Source: Aurelia coerulea (Eukaryota; Cnidaria; Scyphozoa; Semaeostomeae; Ulmaridae). From it: a stretch of 64,000 nucleotides of DNA. The stretch lies in contig CM076959.1 in the NCBI GenBank assembly GCA_039566865.1, positions 14,925,501-14,989,500 on the forward strand, written 5' to 3'. Positions 48,201 to 60,200 of the stretch are shown here, piece by piece (position 1 is the stretch's first letter; the number at the start of each line of letters is the position of its first letter). Below the pieces are notes generated by a model. That model was given only the letters and a program-made list of their open reading frames with translations, was not told the DNA's origin and did not search any database. Made by a program: the position numbers and the translations under genes.

Positions 48201-51200
48201 CACTGATTGGACACCCACTCAATCACTTGGTGCAAGCAACGAACACTACACCAACAATCACGATGCCTCAACTGTCAGTAGTCGATGCTCAAAATGCACA
48301 CGCTGCAGTGTTAACAGCTGATGCAGTCAACACGCTACATGCATTGAGTCCACCAGGCACTGTGCAAAGCCTTCCATCTGTAACTGCTGGCGCAGCAGCC
48401 CAAGCGGCAGCTGCGGCTGGGGCAGGGGCTGCAGCCGGGGCTGCACCTGGGGCAGGAGCAAGTGCAGTGACGCCTTCGATTCCTGCGGCCGCAGCACAAA
48501 GTGGCCAAAAGGCGGCAGATGGAGGGGCAGCCGCAGCAATAGCAGCAGCAAACGCAGGTGCAGCTGCAGGAGTGACATCTGTGGTGAACACTAACGGCAT
48601 ACCTGCAGCAGGTAATTATTATACTAGAGTTACTAGTGGGTGTGTCCCAAAAAGTACTCCGTTTTGAAAAATTACCAAAAGTTGATTTCAAAAGAGGATC
48701 TCCAAATTTCTCTCCTTGGCAAGGGGATCAAAGACCAAATTCTGTTTCCATTGACATAGAAACAGCAAATTTGGCTCTATTTGGGGCTTCCTGGTTTTGT
48801 GACATACTACAAAAGGCATTGATGACAACCAGATTAAATTACTTAATAATTATTATCATTATTATTTCATTTTATTTTATTTTATTATCATTATTACTAT
48901 TACTAAATATCTATTTAAAGTAGGCAAGAAAATGAATAGTTAAATTACAGCTAATTAAGGTCTACTTTTTTCAATATTCATAATTTACAATAAAACTATA
49001 AATATAATCTACAGGACAAATGAGATTTAAAATCTATCATGTTAGAAACCCAACTTTCGGAATATATACTTTGCAAAGCCTACAGTTGCATTTTCCACCA
49101 TCCCAGCATCTAATTTGTTTTTTGAAGATATGAAGGCTGTTTTATTGTTTTATTTCTTGCGGTAAATTCAGCCACAGTTTATTTCCAAGGCAAGTAATGG
49201 ACTCAACTCCAAAGGACATAGTTCGTAGTTTTGGCAGTTGAGCGTCATCACCATGCCTTAGAAAGTACCTAACACTTCGTTGCATGAAAATATCCTTCAT
49301 GAACGGTGGATTCGGACCGACATAAGCTTCAAGCTTGCTCACAAATGTAAGAAAGAAGCACAAATGATCATTGTAGACTTGATGGTTAATCAACAATGCC
49401 AATATCATGGCTCTTAGACAGCATAGGTTCCAAATCTCTAACTCAGCGTAAAAAGATGGGTGTAAAATTCAATGACCTATTTCTTCTGATTGAATGGCTT
49501 GAAAGAAACTTTAGATACTTATCTAAAAATTCTACCGTTGGATTTTGCAGAAATCTTGAATATTTTTCGAAATTACAGCGTATTTTATATTCCAACTGAT
49601 TTGAGGATGTGACGTCATCAAATTTCTAAATCATAAACCAGAAGAGTGATAGACTTTTGCTTGATACCATATTGTTGACATTTATAAACTGTGGTTTTCT
49701 TCGAAATTAATTCATGTAGCGTCAAACAGTTTAGAAATTACGATGGTTTTAAGTTTTTTTGAAAATTTTTCTTGATTTCTTGAAAAAGAAGAAAAACATT
49801 CTAATTCTGAAAATATTGAAGATTTCAGAAAAATCCAACGGTAGAATTATAGAGAAATAGCTAAAGTTTCTTTGAAGTAATTCAGTTCAAAGAAATAGGT
49901 CAATCAATTTCACACCAGCCTGTTTAAAGATTTGGAACCTATGCTCTCTTAGACAAGTTTTGTGGTGTTGCTTAAAGACTATATAAACAAGATAAACTAT
50001 GAATAATGATAATACGAATTGGTAGACTAATTTCAAACTTGCTAATCAAATGTATAACAATGCCATCAAATCTTATATATATTTTCATACAGGTAAGACA
50101 AGAGCAGACGCAGCAGAGGCTCAAAAGGCTGTAAAGACGGCAGAGAAAGCAGTTACAACTGCAGCGCAAATACAAACTGCCGCAAGCGCATCAGGCAGCA
50201 CTGCAAATGCTGCACAAGCTACTAATGCTGTAAATACCGCAGTTAATGCATTGAGTGCAGCGAAGCAAGAGGCTGCAAAAGCAAGTGCAACTCAAGGTAA
50301 ACGTCGTTAATAATTCATAAGTGCTCAAAAAGAGCAGACCCACTTGAAAAAAATCACCAAAATTTGATGCCTCATTAATATTATATTTTGATCCGGTTTT
50401 CTCAATGATTAAATCAATTTCAAATAATTTGGTCATTTATCTATTAGCCTGAACAAAATTTGAAGATTAATGTTGCATTCAATGTTTAAAAGTTCTTAAA
50501 CATGTCTTCATTGTTTGGGCATTTTTAAAGAACTAATTCTATAAAATGAACCGCCAAATAAATGTGACTTTTTTTCTGCCGCCTTACACTTTTAATCCAG
50601 TAACACACTGTAGTATTAGACACTATAGTCACCTGATGTCTAATTTGAGACACAATGTAGTTTTTTTCTTTTGTTTTCCCATGTATTGTTTTCTTGTTTT
50701 CCCTTTAATATTCATATGTATGTTGTCTTAGTTTTTCGTGATGCCACAGAATAGTCATGATATTTGCATCTAGTGGCATCGTCTTGTAGTGTAGTAAAGT
50801 ATTTTGTAAGTAGTGTAACTAGTAAATTTATATTGTAAATTTTAATGGAATGTAGAAAAAAAACACTATAGTAACACCCAGTAACGTTTCCCCTATCCAT
50901 AAGGCGAAATATCACTTATCCAATTTGCACTGATTTAAAATTTTTTCCTTCCATTGAAAGTTCACTTTGAGAAGAAATTGACAAACTACCATTAATGTTG
51001 ACCTTTCGCATATAAGTTGGCAGCACTTTGGCGACACACAAAACAACAGTTTGTTTAAGGAAATTCCCTCAAGATAAAGGAAATTCCCTCAACCAGTAAT
51101 TCAAAACAAACAAATCCGAGAAAGTTGCCCTGAAACCAATAGATCAAACTGCAATAATCTTTCGTGTGCACAAGGCAACAGTTTGCCCTTCTGGCTTTAG

Positions 51201-54200
51201 GGCAAATTTGCGGTTTTGTTCGTTTTGAATTATTGGTTGAGAGAATTTCCTTTGTCTGCAGTCATTAACCACTTTAGATTCCGGTGTCAATCAAAAGCAA
51301 CTGATGCTGTTGTGTTACAAAATCTATCCTTGTTTCATTACAGCGACCTCTAACGCAGCAACAGCAACACAATCTGCCTCCTTCATAGCAACCGATGCTC
51401 ATAACATCGCTGATGAACAGATGCACGCACATCATGACGCAATTGATGCTCTTCATAAAGACATATTCGCCAATGCAGAGCACGCAGCTGTGAATGCTAA
51501 CTCCGCAATTTCAAGTGATGCCAAAAATGCTACGACGGCACATTACATTGCCGATGTTACCGGCACAGCCGCAGCAAAGATCAAAGATAACAATGACCAC
51601 GCTGCCGCGCTTCATCAATTAGCTAATAAGATAACAGCAGGGAATGAGCATATCACTGCGAAGGCGAATGAATTCGTTGGTAATGCAGGAGTGATAGCTG
51701 CACAGGAGTTGCATACGCCAGGTTTGTGATTGTTCAGCTTAGCCAAACGCTGTTAAATTAGCTTTTTTGCTTTTAGCTGTAGCATTTTTACTTTCTAACA
51801 TATTGCAACATTTCTTTAAAAGGGCACCGTCTCCAAATTTCGGTCGAAACGGTGATTTTAAAGTTTTTTGATGGGCAATATCACACAGACGTTTACCTGT
51901 TTATTTTCGAAAATGAAAGCATCATTTTGAAGATGAATCTTTGTATTTTACAGAGAAGAAACCAAACATTCATATATTATACGATTGCTTGGATATAAGT
52001 GGATTTTTAACCAGCACATTTTGGTGGCTTGGGTGAAACTGCAAACAAACTGCAAAAACAATAGAGAATAATGGACACGTGCTGTGCTTATAGATTTGTT
52101 TACAGCTTGGCGACGGAGCCCCTTTAACTCAAATTGTAAATAGGCTTTTACAGGGTTATTTCATATTTAATTTGAATGTTTTTAAAAAGTATCATTGTAA
52201 TTCTAATGGAGGACCCCTTGAAAACCAATTTTTATGCTGAAGGGCTACTCTCCCTAGAGAATTTGACAACTGAAAATTGAAAAAAATAGCTAAAATTTGA
52301 TTGGCCAGAAAATATCACGAAGCGTAACATTACAGGAAGATCAATAACCAGAAATTCCAGCAAAAGTGCTCCGCAGCAAAATCAATTGTATTTAGGAGCT
52401 AACACAAACGTAGACTCACAACATAGTCCCAGCTATTGCAAGAAAAACAATTACAGCAACAACAATAACTTGTTATCTTCTTGAACCGAACTGAAATAGG
52501 CTGTGCCGCAATTTCATGGAAATTCATGCAAAATGAGGTGCACAAAAACTATTTCCCTGAAGCTATTCTGCAACGCTTTGGAAAATAATAAAACAGTCTA
52601 GTAGAATAACGATTACAAATCTTGAATATACCTTTAAATATTCAAGTTTGCAAATGTTCTAGAAAGGTCTTTCACCAAAAGACCACAACTCTGCTGGGAA
52701 ATCACAGCGCCTGTTGTCTTCAACTAATTAAACAAGAAATTTCGCATACAAATTTCGATATTGGCAGTCTGACCCAAGTTTGTTTACGTTAGGACAGCAC
52801 AGCTCCTTGAACGTCCATCAGTCTTCAATAACGATAACGACGACTATGTAATAAGACTAACACTAGATCATAGCGCTCTCAAGGGCATCCCAATGCGCAT
52901 ACTGTGCAGGAAAATGTAAAGCCCGAGGTCTTCACAGTACAGACTGAGCTTGCGAAGTCTGTGCAATAAGACCGAGGGCTTTATATTTTCCTGTACAACT
53001 AAAAAATTGGTTAGTATGCGTTTTATTACCTGATAGCTTCTAATATTGATTTAAATCATTTAGTCAAATGCATTTTGTTACTGTTATGTCACCTAAGTCT
53101 ATTGTAAATCTCATAGGCCTTTCGTGACAAAAACGCGTCCTTGTATCGTATTAGGCTGTTTTAGCAACAAGGCGTGGACGTCTTTGAAGACGGGGACGCT
53201 CAGGGGTTTTTGGAGCATTCCAATCTTCCAGCCTTTTTATCTCAAAAAGCTGCTCATAAAGAGGAATACTCCTTGAAAATAATTTGTGTTCTCGTGTCTC
53301 CATTGGTTATGAATATGCACACATGATTTTTACGTTCTATTTTTGGCGAGCGGCCTTCAAACCTACACTTTTCAGATTGTCGATTTCATAACAGAACTTA
53401 CACAAAGCCCCAAGAGATTTAAAAAAGTTTTGAAGTTAATTTCGCTTTGTAAATTACATCCTCGAACAAAAAAGCTCTGCTGGCGTCTTCTCGGCTCGCG
53501 TCTTCTTGCTAAACTAGCCTATTATATAAGACTACGGGGAAACCGCGGGAAATGTGCGATTAACCAGTGCGATTAACCAATAGAATTGGCGGGATTCTTG
53601 TATTGCCGCGTTTTTGAAACGTCAGTCAGGTAACAACCACCTTTTCTTTTGCAGTATCACATATGATTGGGAACAAAACAACAGACTCATTAGGACACAT
53701 CTACTCGTCAAACGATCTCATTCATTCAATTCAAGATGAGCACTCGAAAACTGTCGATGATCTAGAAGCTGAAGCTAACAGAGTTGTTGATCTCCATCAT
53801 GTAAGAACACTATATTATTCATGCACATACTACAGTAAAACCCCATAAATAAGAACATGAAGATACGTGCCATTTAGGGCCTGTTTATATGAGGGAAAAC
53901 ACCTCACTTACCACACGAGGGACTGACAGGCGAGGTAAACTTCAGCAACTGTTTATATGAGATGTTTTACGTCGTCTGTCAGTCTGGGGGCTGAGAGGCG
54001 AGGTGGAGTAAAGTGTCTCTTCCATGAAATCAGAACAAATTAACAAATAGGAATCAACGAAGAAAGCCAATACACCTCACCATACCGGTAGTATTTCGTT
54101 TATATGGAAAAATTGCACCTCACCCAAGTGAGATTCCACCTCTCGTAAGGTGGGATCTCATTTTATCGGTGGTGCTGTGTTTGTCATATAAACGCGAAAC

Positions 54201-57200
54201 AAAAATACAAAGGACTCTATGAGAAGGTGGAATCTCGCCTTTCAGCCCCTGATTAGGCAGGTGAAGCATAAGTTCCAAATCTTTAAAAAGGCTGGTGTAA
54301 AATTCAGTGACCTATTTCTTTGAACTAAATGACTTTAAAGAAACTTTAGCTAATTCTCTATAATTCTACCGTTGGACTTTTCTGAATTTTCCAACAGCTT
54401 CAGAATTAGAGTGTTTTTCTTCTTTTTCAAAAATCCAAGAAAAATTTTCAAAAAAACTTAAATCTATCGTAATATCTAAACTGTTTGACGCAACATGAAA
54501 TAATTTCGGAGAAAACCATAGTTTATGAAGGTCTACAATATGGTATAAAGCAAAAGTCTGTCACTCATTTGGTTTATGATTTAGAAATTTGATGACGTCA
54601 CGTCTTCAAATGACTTGAAATGTAAAGATACGCTATAATTTCGTAAAATATTCAAATTTCTGGAAAGCCCAACGGTAGAATTTTAGATAAGTACCTAAAG
54701 TTTCTTTCAAGCCATTCAATCAGAAGAAATAGGTTACTGAATTTTACACCCACCTTTTTATGCCGAGTTAAAGATTTGGAACCTATGCTGGCAGGTGAGG
54801 AGTTTTTCCTCACATAAACAAGCCCTTAAAATTGGCAATACACAAATCGATCATGCAAAACACTTCGAATGCCTTTATTCGCAGAATTTTTAACACAACA
54901 TGTAATTTGAGACCGCGTTTAAACACAAATGAAAGAAATTTCAATTTTTTCATAGGACTCAATTCATATGGGAACATACCTGAATCACGATGCAATCCAT
55001 TCAGTGAATCCAATGGCAGCAGGCAGTGTCTTGTCACATGATCACGTTGATGCCGATTTGCATACACCAGTTGTTTACGGAGATTGGCATACAGGTCAAG
55101 AGTCTACCCATCGTAAGTTATCACTTTCAAAATGTCTTCGTGCATCGTTGAATTGTTTCTTCTGAGGTTTACTGTAGAATTAACAAAACGAATGGGTAAT
55201 TTGACCAGAATACAGCTCAGTTCACGCTTGCTTGTGCGATGCGACACTTGCGACAAAGTTGAATTAATCAAATTTTGTAGCATTGCCGCACTTCATTGTC
55301 ATCTGGAATGCGTCAAGAGAGACGATTCAAGTTATAATTCAGCTTTAGGTTGAAAAATACCGGACAACTCATGAATACGTTTCATTTAAAGGGGTCCGTC
55401 TTCTTTGAGTTGCTCTGCGTGGCACTACGTATCAAATCATCGAATGTGTTTAGGCTAAAAACAACATAGCTAATGGCGATTTTGCACAGAGGATAATAAT
55501 CCAGAGTATCTGCGACAATCTCAGTAATCGAAGCTTTGATGGAGGATTTGTTCTATTTTTCTAACGCCGAATATTTGAAAGTTTTAATTGATATCAAAAG
55601 TTCCATCACATTTCATAGACATAGACAAGGAAACACTGCAATTAAACTTACGTACAAATAAAGTAGAGCGAGCAGGTAAAGCTCCTCGGCGTACAAATCG
55701 ACAACTCTTTAACATTTGACGCCCACGTCAAGGAGTTATGTCGAAAAATAAACCAAAAAATATGTGCGTTCTCAAGAATAAGACCATTCCTCGATGAAGA
55801 GAAAGCTAAAATGCTACTAACATCAATTGTCATGTCAAACTTTTCATATTGTCTCTTGATATGGCTATTTTGTAGCAAAACTGCTAAAAAAGATATAAAT
55901 AGGACAAATAAACGTGCCTTGAGGGTTTTGTACGGAGATTACGACTCATCATTTGACCAACTTTTAGCCAGGGCTGAAAGCGTTACAGTTCACCAGAAGA
56001 ATCTGCAAAGTCTTATGATAGAAATTTATAAGACCATGAACCATCTTAATCCTTCATATATTTGTGAGTTCTTTGTTAAAAAGGATATACCTTACAATCT
56101 CCGCACCAAAGAGCTACACAGGCTTCCATCAGCACAGTCACATCGATATGGACTAAATTCTCTTTCGTTTAGAGGTAGTCTCCTGTGGAACGCTCTAGAT
56201 GATGAACTAAAGAGAGCTGATAACTTGAGAAGTTTTAAAAGGGGGATCAAAGAATGGGATGGCAAAAGATGTAAATGTTTAATTTGTAAATAGTTTTGTT
56301 ATATTGTAAATAGTTGATTTAAATTAGTTTTTAGTAACTATGTACATTTCAACTTTAAATAATAATAATACGATAATATAGATAGAAGCTGCGATGAAAC
56401 TGGCCGCCATTAAAAACGCAAGGTTGTGGTCACATACGCCGGTTGTCCCGCACTTTGCATTGTTTACAAAAATCTTGTAGATGAAATACCTACAAGCTCA
56501 TACATGAGGAGTAATTCCCTTCGCGACATTTTCATTTGAAGTAATTTGGAGTTAGATTGTTAATTAGCAGCCTATCTTGTAATAATCTAACTTGGCATGT
56601 TAATGGCTCAAGAAATTCATCACATTTTTCAGCCATTTTTCAAAATTTTCTCGAAGAATGACAATCTTTCAAATTCACAGTCAAGTCAAGTAGCTACTAA
56701 GGCAAACAAAGCTTCACACAAAATAGTTCATTCTTTTAACTATTGATTTACACAATTTCGATAAAAATGCAGCGAATATTTTTTCTGCTATTATGCTTCA
56801 AACAGAAGGAAATTGTTATGAGTCAAACAACATTATAGCAAGCACGGCCATGAAAATATCCATGTATCAATGGAAAATTGAATAGCCTATTTATACCATC
56901 GTTTTTGAAACAATCACACAAATCTTTCCCCTTCCTTAGTGTCCAGCAATAACAACCATACTTCATTATTAATCCTAGATCACGATGCATATCCAAATCA
57001 CTGGAACCGCGTTGAGTGTAAGTGGAATTCGTAAACATTCTTTTGAAGCAGGTTTCCAACTAACTGCAAAGCTTTGAAATTTCTGGAAAAGCTTGGAGAG
57101 GAAAGCAGTATTCCTGAATTCTTAATTAATCGTAATTAGAACGATCTTGGTGAAAAGTTCCTCGCCGCCATCTTTAGCGTAATCGTCTATTGTAATTGGA

Positions 57201-60200
57201 TTGAAAATAGGTTTAAGACTTTGCTGTGTTAGGTTTGTAATTAGATTCTGGATGCCTAAGCACTGACTTTATGCACATTAATTAGCTGGGGCATCAATGA
57301 AAATGGTTTTAATTTTTTTCAAGTTGATTAGGTACTATAAATATACGCCTTCGTACCATTTTCACAGTCATTTTCTTAATTTTTTTTCCCTTCAATCATT
57401 TGAGTTAGCTCAAGTCATGTAAATATGATATACCTAAATTTCTACGCGTGTTAATTTCGTACGATAAGGCAAGCTTTATTGTAACATAATTATCATTTAT
57501 TCCTGTCATTGAAAATCACATTTCATTTCTAGTGGACTCTCACGAAGCAGAAGTAGACATGACACCCATGACACCTGGCGGAATTCATTTTGCAAATTCA
57601 GCTGGTGCAGTAGAGTCAGGCGGCCATGGAGTAGGGCTCCCGATGGCAGCAGGAGTGGGCACTGCAGAATTGGGCGGTTTAGTAGCAACGGCTGGTGGAG
57701 GGGCTGCAAAAGCCGCAGCTGCAGCAGCAGCCGCCAATGCTGCATCTGCTAATGCTGCAGCAGCAAATAGTGCTGCCGCAAACTCAGCAGCATCAGGAGC
57801 AGCAGGAGCTGCGGGAGCTGCAGGAGCTGCAGGAGCTGCAGGAGCTGCAGGAGCAGCGGCAGCATTAGAGGCTGCAAAAGCTGCTGGAGCGGCTGGATCA
57901 GCAGGCACCGCTGGATTGGCAAACCCTGCAGCTGCAAACAATGCTGTTGCAAATGCAATCACAGCAGCAAACGCAGCCTCAGCTAACGGTGGAGCGGCAA
58001 ATGTTGCAGCAGCAAACGTTGCTGCCGCAAACGCTGCCGCGGCAAATACAGCTAAAGCAGCAGCTGCTGTTGCTGCAGGTTCCGCATTTGCTACGGCAAA
58101 CAAACAAGTAACAAAAGTTGGGACAATTGGAGGTGTAATGGAGAAAGGGAAGAATGAAAAATCAGCAGCTGCAACTAAGCCTTTGAAAAAAGCAGCAACT
58201 TCTGAAGTTGCGAACGAAAATAAGGACGATGGGTACCCAGACGTCGATGAAGGGGACAGTAAGAAGAGAAATATGACAGAGAGCGATGAAAGTTTTGACA
58301 ATGATGGCTCAAAGAAGGCAGAAACTGCCACAAAGGAGGGGAAAGCTGGCAAAAGGGAGGATGCTGGTACCAAGGAGACAGAAGCTGGTGGCTCAAAGAA
58401 TGCAGATGGCTCAAATAAGGACAATGATGGCTCGAAGAAGGCAGAAACTGCCACAAAGGAGGCGGAAGCTGGCAAAAAGGAGGATGCTGGCAAAAAGGAA
58501 GCCGAAGCTGGCGCAAAAGAGGATGCTGGCAAAAAGGAGGCCAAAGCTGGCACAGAAAAGGATGCTGGCACAAAGGATGCCGAAGCTGGCAAAAAAGAGG
58601 ATGCTGGTACAAAGGATGCCAAAGCTGGTACAAAGAAGGCCGAGGGCAGCACAAAGGAAGACAATGACAATGAAACTAATGTCAGTGAAAGCTCTGGGCT
58701 TGATGTGTCTGCGGAATCAACAGCCGATGTGGAGGAGGGCAGTCATGTGAAATTTCAAAAAGAGAATGATGGGGACTTTACGAGGGAAAACGAAGATAAG
58801 CAAAATGATAAAAAGCTTGATGGAACTGTATCAATGGATTTTAGCCAATCAAATAGCGAAGGGCCGGGTGAAGATGCGACTGGATCAGAAACTGAGAAAA
58901 GCGTTGCTAGTGAAGATAGTACAACTGAAAAACCACAAATCAACATTGATGATAAAACAACCAGTTTGGAAGCTGGAAATCTGAAAGAGGCGGAGGTACA
59001 AAATTTTACTGACAGTGCGACAACTGCAAGTGAGGATGGTGAAAACTTTGTCTCTGACAGCGAAACCAGCGCAAATTCTCCAAATGATGAAGACACAGTT
59101 GTTAGTGAAGATATCGGAGGAATGGAAGCTGCAGAGGAGATAGCAGTTGGACAAGAAAATGGAGAGTCTCGATCCAAGAAAATCACGAAGTTGAAAAAAG
59201 CAAAGAAGGCAAAATCTCCTGTCAACGGGGTACAAAAGGGGGCAGAGATCCAGAGTGAAGAAGCAACAAAGGGCAATAACGAGTTTACTGTTAAGCAGAC
59301 TCTTTCTAAAGCAAATAAGAAAAAGATTATTCACAACAAGAAAGCTGTCACAAGAAAACTGAACAGTATGCACAGTATTAGAGTGCCAAACAGAAGAAAG
59401 ATAGCTCCCGCAATCGCAAAGGCAAGAAAACCACTGGTGAAAACAATACAGAGGAAGCAGCAATTCAGAAAACCAGGAATGAGAAAGTTTAAGGACATAA
59501 GCAAATTTCAGAAGAAAGTTACAACAAATCCCAAACTCTCAAACTCCTCAGAATTCTTTATAAGCAAAAGCATGAACAAGTCCTTCAGCCCCAGCAAACC
59601 TAAACCAAAGAATGCGTCTGAGTTTTTCTTGATAAAAACAAATAACCTGAGTCTAAGTGATCCTAAAAGTGAGGACGAACGTTATGGGAAAGAAAAGGAA
59701 AATGTAGAGTTTGTCATGGCTAACAAAATTGGAGGTAAAGCCAATGCTTTGCTTGATGACTTCCAACTTTCAGACGCAGCCAAGAAACATCTACTGCCAG
59801 GAGATAAGGAAACACTTTCAAAATTGCATCGCCTGTTGTCATTTGCGCAGCTTGATCTGTTAAAGAAAAAGGAACCGCAAGAGGAGAATGCGAATACTCG
59901 CATGCTAAAGCCGTTCAAGTCAGTCAATGTTGGGCCATCAGGGAGGAGCATGCATAGGCGACCGGAAGAATCGAAAGATAACAGAAACAAGGTTGACGAA
60001 AGCATACAAGCTGAATACAGAGATGCTATACATGAAGCCCTACAACAAATTGAGGGCGTCAAGAAGAGCCTGACAAAACAGGAATCACAAGAAAAAGTAG
60101 GCCACTCAAAGAATGATAAATACAAAGAGGCAATACACACTGCATTGAAAGAAGTGGAAGCAGTCAAAAAGAGCCTTCTGCAGTCATCTTCATCCAAGGT

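Noticed and set aside
48289..48691. Three minus-strand frames over gene B exon 6
   Set aside because: Reverse readings of GCA/GCT Ala codons, not genes.
57585..58670. 361-codon open frame on the minus strand over gene B exon 11
   Set aside because: It is the reverse reading of Ala/Lys/Glu repeat codons, which lack stops on the opposite strand. The + strand frame has splice support and in-phase partners.
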